64,000 nucleotides of DNA from Bacteroidota bacterium (GCA_016717325.1 JADKFV010000011.1:1-64000), one strand, 5' to 3'. Positions 49,303 through 59,121 are shown, counted from the first letter of the stretch. A program made the numbers and translations. Notes: generated by a model from the sequence alone, not told the origin.

Positions 49303-49328
49303 TAATTTGTTATTTTGGTTTTCGGTTA

Positions 49329-49433
49329 TTACTTCACAGGGGCCTTAGCATCGGCAGGTGCTGCCTTTTTAGAACTATTGCAGCCAATTGTTACCATCAA
49401 AGTAAGGCTGGCAATCCAAAATATTTTTCTCAT
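49329..49433 (-). CDS. 34-residue lipoprotein
   Basis: A very short gene: MRKIFWIASLTLMVTIGCNS with a clear lipobox (TIGC), then a Lys/Ala/Pro tail KKAAPADAKAPVK. Start ATG 49433, stop TAA at 49329. A complete lipoprotein signal in so short a frame is unlikely by chance. The mature peptide would be only about 17 residues. It is upstream of the 107 aa gene on the same strand. Role unknown. Confidence 0.55.
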   Translation of the reverse strand: MRKIFWIASLTLMVTIGCNSSKKAAPADAKAPVK

Positions 49434-49697
49434 CTTTTATTGGTTTATTTTAAAAAAATTATAGGGTAAAAGTAGTTATTTTATTTTACGTAATGAGTCA
49501 TTATTTTTTTTCGCTTTTATTTTACAATATGGTTCAATTCAATTTATTACTATACAGGTGAAATGTAAAAAATGATGTCACTAAGTTCAGGAAAAACCCA
49601 ATTTGTAAATAATAGGTTTTACATTTTAATCATTGTCGTAATTATTTTTTCATGACAACTATAAACTTGCGATGTATATTGTTGTTTATTTGTACTT

Positions 49698-51188
49698 ATG
49701 AATAAAGCAAAAACAGTGGGCGAGTTAATCGCTTCAGGATATAAAAGCAGAGGAATTAAAGAAGAGTTACGCGATAATCTTATAGCCAAGCTCAAATCAC
49801 GTTCGCCCTTTTTTGATGAAATACAAGGTTATGACGACACTGTAATTCCACAATTACAAACAGCAATCTTATCCGGACATAATATTATCTTTCTTGGTTT
49901 ACGCGGTCAAGCAAAAACCCGCATGGCAAGGTTGCTAACCAACCTACTTGATGAGTATATTCCTGTAATTGCCGGTTCGGAATTGAATGACGATCCGTTG
50001 AATCCCCTTTCACATGCAGCAAAACAAATATTATTAGAAAAAGGAAACGAATGTCCGATTGAGTGGGTTGCCCGAAGCGAACGGTATACCGAGAAACTGG
50101 CAACGCCCGATGTTTCAGTTTCGGATTTGATAGGCGACATTGATCCAATAAAGGCTGCGGCCCTTAAACTTTCATATGCCGATGAACGAATTGTGCATTA
50201 CGGTTTAATTCCCCGAAGCAACAGAGGAATTTTTGTTATAAACGAATTACCCGATTTGCAACCTCGTATACAGGTATCGTTATTCAACATGCTTCAGGAA
50301 GGGGATATTCAAATTCGGGGATTCAAAATTCGTTTGCCGCTCGATATACAATTTGTATTTACTGCCAACCCCGAAGATTACACAAATCGTGGTTCCATTA
50401 TTACTCCACTCAAAGACCGCATAGGCAGTCAGATTTTAACCCATTACCCTGCAAATGTAGAAACAGCATTAAGCATTACTGCGCAGGAGTCCAAAATCCC
50501 TGTGGCGCAAATTAAGTCAATTGTTGTGCCCGATATATTGAAACGATTGATTGAGCAAATAGCATTTGAAGCACGTAAGAGTGAATTCATTGATCAAAAA
50601 AGTGGGGTATCTGCAAGGCTCACTATTTCTGCTTTACAACAACTATACAGTGCTGCTGAAAGAAGGATGATTTTGAATAACGAAAAGAACACCGTGGCCC
50701 GTATCAGTGATTTGTACAGCATATCATCGGCTATTAATGGAAAAGTAGAACTTGTGTACGAAGGCGAACTTGAAGGTATACATGCAGTAGCTTATGCATT
50801 AATTGGAAAGGCTATTCGTGCAGAGTTTTTAAATTATTTTCCTAATCCCGAACTGGTTAAAAAATCAAAAAAAGAAAACCCTTATGCTCCCATCATTGCC
50901 TGGTTTGCAGAAGGAAATAATGTTGATTTTGTGTTTGATGAAAAGACACAGGACTATGAACAATCACTGGCAACCATCAAACATTTATTTAAGGGATTAA
51001 AAAATGAGCAGCCTGCTTTGTATGCAAATTCAAATGCGTTGTTTACAGAATTTGTTTTGCATGGATTGGCAGAGTTTTCACAGATAGGAAAACGCGCACT
51101 CGATCGTAATATCAGCTTTCAGGATATGGTGAGCGATATATTTAATATACGTAACAACCGCGATAACGAAGAACTTGACGAATTTTAA
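49698..51188 (+). CDS. ChlI/MoxR-like AAA+ ATPase
   Basis: A 496 aa AAA+ protein of the magnesium-chelatase-subunit-I type. P-loop LGLRGQAKTRMAR near residue 75, Walker B region GIFVINELPDL and sensor 1 in FVFTANPEDYTNRGS, with a helical C-terminal domain. Such ATPases usually act with a VWA-domain partner, but none is encoded next to it here. A one-mismatch -7 box (TTTATTTG, 49685-49692) lies five bases before the ATG. Its target is unknown. The 263 bases upstream (49434-49697) hold no other gene. Confidence 0.82.
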   Translation: MNKAKTVGELIASGYKSRGIKEELRDNLIAKLKSRSPFFDEIQGYDDTVIPQLQTAILSGHNIIFLGLRGQAKTRMARLLTNLLDEYIPVIAGSELNDDPLNPLSHAAKQILLEKGNECPIEWVARSERYTEKLATPDVSVSDLIGDIDPIKAAALKLSYADERIVHYGLIPRSNRGIFVINELPDLQPRIQVSLFNMLQEGDIQIRGFKIRLPLDIQFVFTANPEDYTNRGSIITPLKDRIGSQILTHYPANVETALSITAQESKIPVAQIKSIVVPDILKRLIEQIAFEARKSEFIDQKSGVSARLTISALQQLYSAAERRMILNNEKNTVARISDLYSISSAINGKVELVYEGELEGIHAVAYALIGKAIRAEFLNYFPNPELVKKSKKENPYAPIIAWFAEGNNVDFVFDEKTQDYEQSLATIKHLFKGLKNEQPALYANSNALFTEFVLHGLAEFSQIGKRALDRNISFQDMVSDIFNIRNNRDNEELDEF

Positions 51189-51208
51189 CATCTATAAAAT
51201 AATTTAAT

Positions 51209-51742
51209 ATGCTAAAGAATTTTTTAATCATTTCAGTAATCACATTTATGTCAATTATGAATGGAACATCGCAAAGTTTGTATGAATTTAAATTACCATC
51301 AATCGATGGTAAAAGCCAAATCGATTTTTCGCAATTCAAAGGCAAAAAAATATTGATTGTGAATACTGCTTCAAAGTGCGGTTATACTCCACAGTACGAA
51401 GACCTCGAAAAATTATACGAACAGTATAAAGATAAACTGGTTATAATTGGTATACCGGCAAATAATTTTGGCGGCCAGGAGCCAGGTACAAATGAGGAGA
51501 TAGTTGCCTTTTGCAAAAAGAACTACGGAGTTACTTTTCCTATGACACAAAAAATGTCGGTTAAGGGCGATGATATGGCACCATTTATTAAATGGTTATT
51601 GGCTCAAAACAAATCTGAAGATGACGATTCAATTCGTTGGAACTTCGAGAAATTTATTTTTGATGCTTCAGGAAATTTTGTTGAGCATTTTCGGAGTGGA
51701 ACAAATCCTTTGAGCGATAAAGTAGTTGATCTTATAAAATAG
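51209..51742 (+). CDS. Glutathione peroxidase family protein (Cys type)
   Basis: Thiol peroxidase of 177 aa with a likely signal peptide (residues 1-21). Catalytic Cys57 in NTASKCGYTPQY, Gln in NNFGGQEPG and the Trp/Asn of IRWNFEKF complete the family active site. It uses Cys instead of selenocysteine and, lacking evidence of glutathione use, probably relies on thioredoxin-like donors. It probably follows the AAA+ gene on one transcript (20 bases apart). Confidence 0.92.
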   Translation: MLKNFLIISVITFMSIMNGTSQSLYEFKLPSIDGKSQIDFSQFKGKKILIVNTASKCGYTPQYEDLEKLYEQYKDKLVIIGIPANNFGGQEPGTNEEIVAFCKKNYGVTFPMTQKMSVKGDDMAPFIKWLLAQNKSEDDDSIRWNFEKFIFDASGNFVEHFRSGTNPLSDKVVDLIK

Positions 51743-51751
51743 TCTGATTTA

Positions 51752-53650
51752 TTACTCGATTGTAACTTCCGTTATTTCAATATATCGAGAGAGTGCAGCT
51801 TGTGGGCTATAAATTGTGAATGCTTTGCTGTCTGTTTTTTCAGGCGGTTCTAAAGCCTCCGTTTCACCACGAGGGTCAATTTCAATTTTCAGTGTTTTTT
51901 CTACTTCAATGTAATTGCGCAAGGAGCCGTTGTTATAGTAAATCAAGAAGTTGAACATGCTCGAAATTCTGCGTTGTGATAAATTAAGATTGTAATTAGC
52001 TTCGGCAAGTGAGCTTGCACTGCCTCGAACCATAATGGTAAATGATTGTCCTTTAGATAATTTTTTTTCGAGATACTCGCATACTTTATCCAATTTCTCG
52101 TATCCTGTTTTTACATTATTTTCGAAAAAATCGTTTATCCTGTCCGAAGCCTCTGCTTGCTCTCCCGCTTCAAATGCATTGCTGTATGCTTTCACATATT
52201 CACCTTGTTTTGCCACATAGTTTTTATATAAATCGTCATACTTTTTTTTGCTTTCTGTTTTCAAAGAATGTGGATCGGGCTGATCATTATCGAAATATAA
52301 TTTGAGTGGAAAACTGAACCCAACATTTTTTTCTATTTCATTCTTTTCGGGCTTCTTATTTGTTTCAATTTTTTGTTTCAGAATTTTATATGAGTAAATA
52401 TCATAACAACAAGTTTCCCCTTTCAGACTATAAGAGCCGGGCCTGTTACTCGTTAGCATACCTGTACTATCATTATTATCCTTTGTAAAAAACAAATCGT
52501 GATAACTACTATTGTATGGGGCACCTATATTGATTGTGCTTAATTGCATGGTGGAATCTGGTCCAAATTTAAATATATCGAAACCGCCCATTCCGGGACG
52601 GCCGCATGAACTGAAATAAAGTGTTTGTTCTTTTTGGCAATACCATGGCGTGCAGTCATCATCGAAGGTGTTGATTGCTGTTCCCATATTTTCGGGTTCG
52701 CTGTATTTATAATCAGTGGTGATGTTCGATTTCCAAATATCAAGTTTGCCCAATCCACCCGGTCTATCGCTCACAAAATATAAAGTATAACCACCATTAC
52801 TTTTCGATTCAATACTTGGTTGTGTTGATGTGCTTACATAAGAATTTATACTTCCACGAATTTTTGACGCGGCCATCCAACCATTTTTATAACGACTTTC
52901 ATACAACTGGCAATGCTGCTTATTAGCACTATCGTTGGTGCATCTGCAAAATATAGCAAGTTGTTTGTCATCACTTATTGCAAAATTACTATTCGATACA
53001 TCATCGGAATTTATATTTACATCCATAGGCGTTGATGATTTCCATGCAACTGGTTTCCCTTTGGCCGCTAGTATTTTCGAAACATATTTTTTTTGTGATG
53101 GGTTTTGAGGGTCATCAATTTTATATTGTAATGATGTATAATGCAATGCAGTATCATTTACTGTGATGGCAGCAAAATCAGAATAAACTGTATTAATATT
53201 TTTGCCCGCATTTTTTATTTCCACATTCAATTTATTTGCCAGTAAAACTTTAGCAGCATCACATGCTTTTATTTCCATTTCACTTTTTTGCTTGAAATAA
53301 TCATCGTTGCTGCCATGAACTTTAAGGTACTCTTTAAAATAATTTTTTGCCGTGTCGTAAAGTCCCAAATGTTTTTTGCACATGGCAAGGTAAAAAAATG
53401 ACAATGCATATTCACCAATACCATCCATTGCAAGTTGATCGAATTGTGCATTTGCATTTTTATAATCGTTGCTAAAATAATTTGCCAAACCGCATTTGTA
53501 CAGGTACTCTTTATTGGCTGGGTCTAAATTTAAAGCTTGACTATAATAGTATGCAGCATTAAAATTATCGCCATTCGCAAAACTTTTATTTCCTTCTTTC
53601 ACATATGCTGCAGGCGATTGGCAAAAAGCACCCTTCGATAAAAATGACAA
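51752..53650 (-). CDS. PorE/OmpA-like T9SS accessory protein: TPR, beta-propeller, C-terminal domain
   Basis: An exported protein of at least 632 aa. N-terminal TPRs (EGNKSFANGDNFNAAYYY, LDPANKEYLYKCGLANYF) are followed by a PD40-type propeller (YTLYFVSDRPGGLGKLDIWKS, LYFSSCGRPGMGGFDIFKF). The C-terminal region has an OmpA-like feel (LYFDNDQPDPHS, then VRGSASSLAEANYNLNLSQRRISSMFNFL). The N-terminus is uncertain. In-frame upstream codons encode a hydrophobic PFCLCVLSFLS and an ATG in another frame lies at 53685, so a small indel near 53670 may hide the true signal peptide. It is third in a trio with PorP/SprF and a type B sorted protein. Confidence 0.8.
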   Translation of the reverse strand: MSFLSKGAFCQSPAAYVKEGNKSFANGDNFNAAYYYSQALNLDPANKEYLYKCGLANYFSNDYKNANAQFDQLAMDGIGEYALSFFYLAMCKKHLGLYDTAKNYFKEYLKVHGSNDDYFKQKSEMEIKACDAAKVLLANKLNVEIKNAGKNINTVYSDFAAITVNDTALHYTSLQYKIDDPQNPSQKKYVSKILAAKGKPVAWKSSTPMDVNINSDDVSNSNFAISDDKQLAIFCRCTNDSANKQHCQLYESRYKNGWMAASKIRGSINSYVSTSTQPSIESKSNGGYTLYFVSDRPGGLGKLDIWKSNITTDYKYSEPENMGTAINTFDDDCTPWYCQKEQTLYFSSCGRPGMGGFDIFKFGPDSTMQLSTINIGAPYNSSYHDLFFTKDNNDSTGMLTSNRPGSYSLKGETCCYDIYSYKILKQKIETNKKPEKNEIEKNVGFSFPLKLYFDNDQPDPHSLKTESKKKYDDLYKNYVAKQGEYVKAYSNAFEAGEQAEASDRINDFFENNVKTGYEKLDKVCEYLEKKLSKGQSFTIMVRGSASSLAEANYNLNLSQRRISSMFNFLIYYNNGSLRNYIEVEKTLKIEIDPRGETEALEPPEKTDSKAFTIYSPQAALSRYIEITEVTIE

Positions 53651-53693
53651 AACACATAAACAAAAAGGTAATGGAATTTATACATACATCAAT

Positions 53694-54707
53694 TTAAAAA
53701 ATGAGGCAAGGTGCCGAAGGTTTTATTTTTTTTACTTTCGAAAAAATATACGATAATGAAATTTCTGTAGCACCACGCTTATTTGTAGCCCTTTCAAATT
53801 CCGAAATATTAATGTCGTAGCTCAATCCTATATTTAGGTTTCTGTAACCAGCTCCGGCTTGAATTATTATTGCATCATCTATCCGATAAAAAACTCCGCA
53901 TTTCAAATTTTGCACACCGCTTTTATTGTACTTTAAACTATATGCAAGCATACTGCCGGCTCCAATTTCAGTTAGTGATTTTTGTTTTGCATATGTTATT
54001 GATGGCTGTAAACTTAGTTGTTTAGTCAATCCATAATCAGCAATTAAAAATGCTGAAAGTAGCTGTCCATATTTAACACTACCAACTTTAACAAAAGAAA
54101 GCAAAGGTTGATTTATGTGCATAGCACCAATGCCAAAACCGATATTAAAATTTTCTTTCAACCGTTTCAAAATATTTATTCCAGCACTTATGTCAATTGC
54201 ACTCGCTTTGTCATTGCCAATAGGCTCACCATTCGCAAAAGAAGCGTCAAACAATTCACCATCAAATTGATTATCGAAAGTAAGTTTGCTAAAATTTACT
54301 TGTTTCGATAAATAGCCTATACCCGCGCCAATGGAAACAAAAGTTGAAGAATCGCCACCAACCGACAAAAGATAAGATGGAGCAAACTGCAAGAATATTG
54401 TTTGAAGGGCGCCATCACCAGCCTTGTCCTGATATAGATTTAGTCCTGCATTTAATGAGTTTTTTTTCTCATTCATTTTCAGAAGTTTACCATCTAATGT
54501 AATGCCGGTGGTAACTAACGGAACGGTTACGCTCTTCCATTGCGAGCGATGGATAATCATTGCTCTGTAATCACCATTAAAAAATCCATTGCTTGCAGGA
54601 TTGAATAAAGTATTGGCAGTTTGAAACTGAGAGAAATGAATGTCCTGCCCATTCAATCGTGAAAAGACTGTAAAACAAAAAAGTAAGAAGGCGATTTGTA
54701 ATTTCAT
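53694..54707 (-). CDS. PorP/SprF family T9SS membrane protein
   Basis: Outer-membrane beta-barrel-like protein of 337 aa. Signal peptide (residues 1-20), then the PorP/SprF start QDIHFSQFQTANTLFNPAS and the RAMIIHRSQWKSV segment. Alternating strands end in ISLSYIFSK. Members are needed for export or surface attachment of particular T9SS cargo, usually encoded just upstream. Here that would be the type B sorted protein whose stop is four bases before this start. Confidence 0.9.
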   Translation of the reverse strand: MKLQIAFLLFCFTVFSRLNGQDIHFSQFQTANTLFNPASNGFFNGDYRAMIIHRSQWKSVTVPLVTTGITLDGKLLKMNEKKNSLNAGLNLYQDKAGDGALQTIFLQFAPSYLLSVGGDSSTFVSIGAGIGYLSKQVNFSKLTFDNQFDGELFDASFANGEPIGNDKASAIDISAGINILKRLKENFNIGFGIGAMHINQPLLSFVKVGSVKYGQLLSAFLIADYGLTKQLSLQPSITYAKQKSLTEIGAGSMLAYSLKYNKSGVQNLKCGVFYRIDDAIIIQAGAGYRNLNIGLSYDINISEFERATNKRGATEISLSYIFSKVKKIKPSAPCLIF

Positions 54708-54710
54708 CGT

Positions 54711-56601
54711 TTATCTTATTAATGTAATGTTACCCTTTTTGAAAAACTTTTCTTCATTAAAGCATTCAGCCTCCAGATAAAAGTCGAATACGCCCGGTGC
54801 CAAATCAACACCTTTAAATTTACCATCCCATCCATTCTCTTGCTTTGAAGTTTCGAATACTTTTTGCCCCCATCTGTCGTAAATCGCAAAGTACATAGAC
54901 TTTATAACATTACCTCGCACAAACAATATATCATTTTGCAAATCGCTGTTGGGCGAAAATGCCGATGGTACAAATATGAGCGGCTCGGCACAACCAGCCC
55001 CTGTTACTTTTACAAAGACAATATCGGTAGCAGTACAACCACCTGCATTGGTAACGGTAACAGTATACGTAGTATTATTTGCGGGAAGCGCCATAGTGAT
55101 AGCAACATTAGGATTTGTTACACCGGCAGTGGGTTGCCAGCTGAAACTAACATTGGTAACAGAAACAGCAGTGAGGGTAGTAGGTTCACCAAGCGAAACT
55201 GTATCGGGGCTAGCTGTGGCATTCACAATAATTTTCTTGTATGGAATATTGACAGTAAATATATTAGTGTCAATACAACCATCGCCCGAAATAAAATATG
55301 CCGTAACCGTGTAAATACCTGCATCGGAATACTGATGAACAGGGTTTTGCAAATTCGATGTTGTATTGTCACCAAAATTCCACGACCAATTAACTGTAGT
55401 TCCAATAGTGATTACACTATCATAAAAATTAACAAATGCATTGCAAGTATCGATAGTAAAATCAACACCAACAGTGTAATCGTTTATTATATGAAATGTG
55501 CGTGTGCTTGTATCGGTACAAGATGGATCGATAGGCGAATAGGCAATTAAAGTTACTGTATAATAACCAGTATCGGGGTATGTATACGTTGGTGAAAATA
55601 ACGATGTAGTATCTGTTAAAGTCGATAAATCGCCAAAATCCCAAAAATATTTATTGGCATTATAGCTAAGGTTTTGAAAGACTACAGTAGTAGTACCACA
55701 TATTACATCAGGATTGAAAATAGAGGCCACCGTAATATTGGGACATGGCACCACATTCAATTGAAAGTCGCGTTTAGTTGCTCCAAGAAGCACACCATTG
55801 CGATATTCTTTAGCGCACACACCTATTACAAATTGCCCCTGAATATTGGGCACTGCCGTTAATTTTCCTGAAAGAGGATCAATCGTAAGTGCTACACCTC
55901 CCAACATGTTTTGAGTTGAATATCCCGCAGCCCAAATAATATTCTGATAAGGAGGCGGCAATGGAGGCACAGGCTGTGGGTTGCCTGCACTACCACCATC
56001 AAGTGGTGTACAAAGCTCATAATATATGGAATCGCCATCGATATCTGTGGCACTGTGATCAAACTCATACAATACGTTTTGGCAAATAAATGGCGCAGGC
56101 AAACTTTTTAAAAACCGGATTGCTATTGGTAAAATTTGTTGTGGAACCTGGTATACTTGCATAACAGGTAATACCATGATCATTTGGATTTATAATATTA
56201 ATAAGCGTAGCATTTCGGCAACAACGTTGGTATGCCAGCTGATATCCACCTGCAATAGGAGGTAGATTTACGGTATCGATGTATGTTGAATATTCATAAC
56301 AAACATTACCTGGCAAACTAAGGCATACAGAATTAATAGCAGGTGGAATAGGGAAGGAACCGGTAAAAGGGATTTGTAAATGAAATAATAAATTGCCTGT
56401 ACTATTAAAAACACCAACCGATGCAGGATCATCGAATGGCGGTATACCATTGAAGCAATCGCGATACACCGTTAGTCTGATCTCATAATCGTTATTCCCA
56501 AGGTGCTTGTAATTAATTTCGCCACCTACAATATGAGTCGCACATAATGTAGACCACATTGCGATTGAAATAAAAAGTAAGCAGAGTAAACGCTTGATCA
56601 T
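54711..56601 (-). CDS. PKD-domain protein with gliding-motility-associated (T9SS type B) C-terminal domain (frameshifted)
   Basis: A secreted protein of about 630 aa. It has a signal peptide (MIKRLLCLLFISIAMW), an N-terminal region with THIVGGEINYKHLG that is common in Bacteroidota surface proteins, two or more PKD-like domains (FWDFGDLSTLT, WSWNFGDNTTS, YTYPDTGYYTVTL), and a C-terminal type B domain (FVPSAFSPNSDLQND, IYDRWGQKVFETS, GWDGKFKG, GVFDFYL). One extra base in the T run 56105-56109 (plus strand) separates NPVFK from SLPAPFICQNVL. It is first in the trio with PorP/SprF and the PorE/OmpA-like protein. Confidence 0.88.
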
Positions 56602-56650
56602 AAAAAAAACTTTGCTACTAAATTAGTACAAATATTCGAATTCGTAATAT

Positions 56651-57266
56651 TTATTTAATTTTTATTTGCAATAGGCTTTCGTTTTCGATAAACGCCTCAA
56701 GTGTATCGCCAACTTGAACAGCATTTACTCCGGCAGGAGTTCCTGTAAAAATCAAATCCCCTTTTTTAAGTGTTATGTATTTTGAAACAAAAGAAATGAT
56801 ATAATCGAACGAAAAAAGCATCAACGATGTATTACCATTTTGTTTCTCAATGTTGTTCACTTTAAGACTGAAATTAATATTTTTAAGATCGGGGAAATTA
56901 TTTTTGGGAATAAATTTCTCACTTACCGGTGCCGACCCGTCAAATGCCTTAGCCAATTCCCAGGGCAATCCTTTGCTTTTAAGTTGCGCTTGCAAATCGC
57001 GGGCTGTGAAGTCGATACCAATTCCTATTTCGGAATAATATTTATATGCAAATTGTTCTTCAATATTTTTCCCTACTTTATCAATTCGCAAAACTATTTC
57101 TACTTCGTGCTGCACATCCTGAGAAAAATCGGGATAAAAAAAAAGGCATATTCTTTATGGGGCTTGCAGTTTCGGGTTTCATAAATATAACCGGATCGCC
57201 CGGGGTGGCATTGTTTAGTTCTTTTATGTGGTCAACATAATTTCTTCCTACGCAAATTATCTTCAT
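56651..57266 (-). CDS. Fumarylacetoacetate hydrolase family protein (frameshifted)
   Basis: FAH-fold hydrolase or decarboxylase of about 205 aa. It starts MKIICVGRNYVDHIKEL and has FMKPETAS. After the break come QHEVEIVLRI with metal-binding acids, IGIGIDFTARDLQ, and LKKGDLIFTGTPAGVN near the end. One extra base in the nine-base run 57135-57143 (minus-strand T run; expected FFYPDFSQDV) shifts the frame. The substrate is probably a small oxo-acid; acylpyruvase activity is typical of short members. Confidence 0.88.
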
Positions 57267-57327
57267 CGCTCAAATTATTTTAAGCAATTGTACAAATTAT
57301 TACATATTTGCCAAAATTTTTACAATA

Positions 57328-57798
57328 ATGAGTCAGCGCAAACAATCTGTATTTTTAGCATTGGCAGCATTACTTGGGGTAATAATATTTTTTCTCGACA
57401 TAGCATTAATACAAATTAGCGGCCCAGAAAAAAATTCGGTTATACTCCATTTTACCTCGCTTGAAGCTACAGGAGTTTCAATAGCTCAACCTTTTTTTTA
57501 TTATTTGATTATGATTTTTGATGCAATTATAGTTGCACTATGTATTTATACAATTTTGGGATTTAGAAATCGACCCAAACAAATAAAATTATGTAGGGGT
57601 ATTATTTTTCTTATTGTTTTGCTCATTGGCAGCATGTTTCTGTTAACCGATAAGCTTAAAGGGCAATTTATAGGTTCAACAATATTTTATCTCTATGCGT
57701 TATATGTGCCAATTGTAATGTTGGTGCTTGTTTTTCTTGCTATTCAAGGCATAAGTGCCGATGAAAAGCTCGTTCGTTCTGCCGACAGGTTGCGGTAG
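57328..57798 (+). CDS. DUF4293 family membrane protein
   Basis: A 156 aa protein with four hydrophobic segments (about residues 7-28, 52-77, 88-106, 116-138) and the family-typical C-terminus DEKLVRSADRLR. Function unknown; the family is restricted mainly to Bacteroidota. Single gene, divergent from the FAH gene. Confidence 0.85.
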   Translation: MSQRKQSVFLALAALLGVIIFFLDIALIQISGPEKNSVILHFTSLEATGVSIAQPFFYYLIMIFDAIIVALCIYTILGFRNRPKQIKLCRGIIFLIVLLIGSMFLLTDKLKGQFIGSTIFYLYALYVPIVMLVLVFLAIQGISADEKLVRSADRLR

Positions 57799-57858
57799 AC
57801 ATTTTACGAATCACCCGCTTTTTGGGTGAAAGGATAAATTTACTGGGTGAAGTTTGGC

Positions 57859-57866
57859 TATCTTTG
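57859..57866 (+). promoter_or_regulatory. -7 box for response regulator gene
   Basis: TATCTTTG matches TAnnTTTG about 71 bases before the ATG at 57937. Confidence 0.45.
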
Positions 57867-57936
57867 AAGTCAGATTTTTATTTTTTTAATTTTTCGTCAT
57901 TTTTCATACGCTTTTTAAAAGCTTTTCAATTTTTCT

Positions 57937-58353
57937 ATGGCAGCGCAAAACAAAGTAGCAATACGTATTTTATTGGTGGAAGACCATCCTGTAAATAAAA
58001 TGTTAGTCAAGAACATTTTAAAACGAAACGGTTATCATGTAGGCACAGCCGAACATGGGCTATCGGCACTTGAAATATTGCAAAAAGAGGCTTTCGATTT
58101 GATAGTCACCGATATTAAAATGCCGGTAATGACAGGTCTGGAGATGGTATCGTACATCCGAAACAGGTTTCAGTATCCAATAAAAAATATTCCAATTATA
58201 GCTTATTCAGCATTCGAAACAGAATATGACATGTTACGGGCACGTGAATGTGGTATAAATGAATGTATATCAAAACCCTCGTATCCCGAAGAATTGCTCA
58301 ATATGATAAATAAGGAAATTGAAAAAGCGCATGGCCTAAAAATGAACCACTAA
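57937..58353 (+). CDS. Single-domain response regulator (CheY-like)
   Basis: A 138 aa receiver domain without an output domain. The acidic pair is in LLVEDHPVNK, the phosphoacceptor Asp in VTDIKMPVMTGLEM, the Ser switch residue in IIAYSAF and the Lys in ISKPSYPEE. The ATG-initiated frame ends shortly after the receiver. No histidine kinase is adjacent, so the input is unknown. It probably acts by protein-protein contact or within a phosphorelay. Confidence 0.9.
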   Translation: MAAQNKVAIRILLVEDHPVNKMLVKNILKRNGYHVGTAEHGLSALEILQKEAFDLIVTDIKMPVMTGLEMVSYIRNRFQYPIKNIPIIAYSAFETEYDMLRARECGINECISKPSYPEELLNMINKEIEKAHGLKMNH

Positions 58354-58380
58354 GCAAGCATACTTATTCCATGATATAGA

Positions 58381-58752
58381 TTATTTCAAATCTTCAAAAC
58401 TCAAATCTCCGGTAGTTGTATTGTTATTATCGTGATTGTTTGGCACATCATCTGTTCTATGATTATATACCCTTGGTTCCAAAGGTGGGGCATTTTCGCG
58501 AATGTAATCCAATGCTTCCTGCATACCATCTAAAAACTTGTCGAAGTCTTCGCGATAAAGAAAAATCTTATGCTTTTCGAAAAAAGGTTTTTCGTTCTCA
58601 TTGGTACTAAACTTTCTTTTACTTTCAGTTATGCTCAAGTAAAAATCGTTGCCACGTGTACTCCTCACATCAAAAAAATACGTGCGTTTACCAGCTCTTA
58701 CTCCTTTCGAAAAAAGTTCCTCGCGCGATTCATTGTTATCCATTTCGCTCAT
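58381..58752 (-). CDS. DUF3276 / PUR-alpha-like nucleic-acid-binding protein
   Basis: A 123 aa protein. The PUR-like domain has FSKGVRAGKRTYFFDVRSTR, DFYLSITESKRKF and HKIFLYREDFDKFLDGMQEAL. The C-terminal tail is acidic and Asn-rich (NHDNNNTT). PUR-family proteins bind single-stranded DNA or RNA. It has its own promoter box. Confidence 0.88.
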   Translation of the reverse strand: MSEMDNNESREELFSKGVRAGKRTYFFDVRSTRGNDFYLSITESKRKFSTNENEKPFFEKHKIFLYREDFDKFLDGMQEALDYIRENAPPLEPRVYNHRTDDVPNNHDNNNTTTGDLSFEDLK

Positions 58753-59121
58753 AATGGTTCTTGTGTTTTAAGTTTAGTTTGGCAACAAATATATGAAAAT
58801 ATATAATTTACAAATTGAGTGAATAAAATATTAACTGATTATGTTTTGAGGTTAAAATGCTTTGAATAATGAAGCATTATTTTTGAGTCCTGTTCTGAGT
58901 TTGTTAATTATAAAAGCAGAAGTAAAATAAAATCAGGAGTATAAAACTCGGAACTACTTTATTTATAAAAATGCAGAAAATTATTTGTCAAAGTTGATTC
59001 TAATTCATTGGTGCTTAAAGAGTAGTAATTAAGAGGATTAAAATTATTAATCACTAAAAAGGGCATGGTCCGCTCAAATCAAAAGTCATTTGTTTCCCAA
59101 TTAATATTTTGCATCGAACAT
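58753..59121. other. Intergenic region between DUF3276 and ispH
   Basis: 369 bases without a gene. It contains the DUF3276 promoter box (58786-58793) and a small hairpin AATGCTT (58856-58862) / AAGCATT (58872-58878) followed by a T-rich stretch on the plus strand, which could be a weak transcription stop. The remainder is AT-rich with nothing recognised. Confidence 0.45.
58786..58793 (-). promoter_or_regulatory. -7 box for DUF3276 gene
   Basis: Minus-strand TATATTTG, exact TAnnTTTG, 33 bases before the ATG at 58752. Confidence 0.5.

Noticed and set aside
54864..55550. 228-codon plus-strand frame opposite the PKD/type B gene
   Set aside because: The minus strand encodes recognisable PKD and type B domains here; the plus-strand frame is a compositional shadow of repetitive coding sequence.
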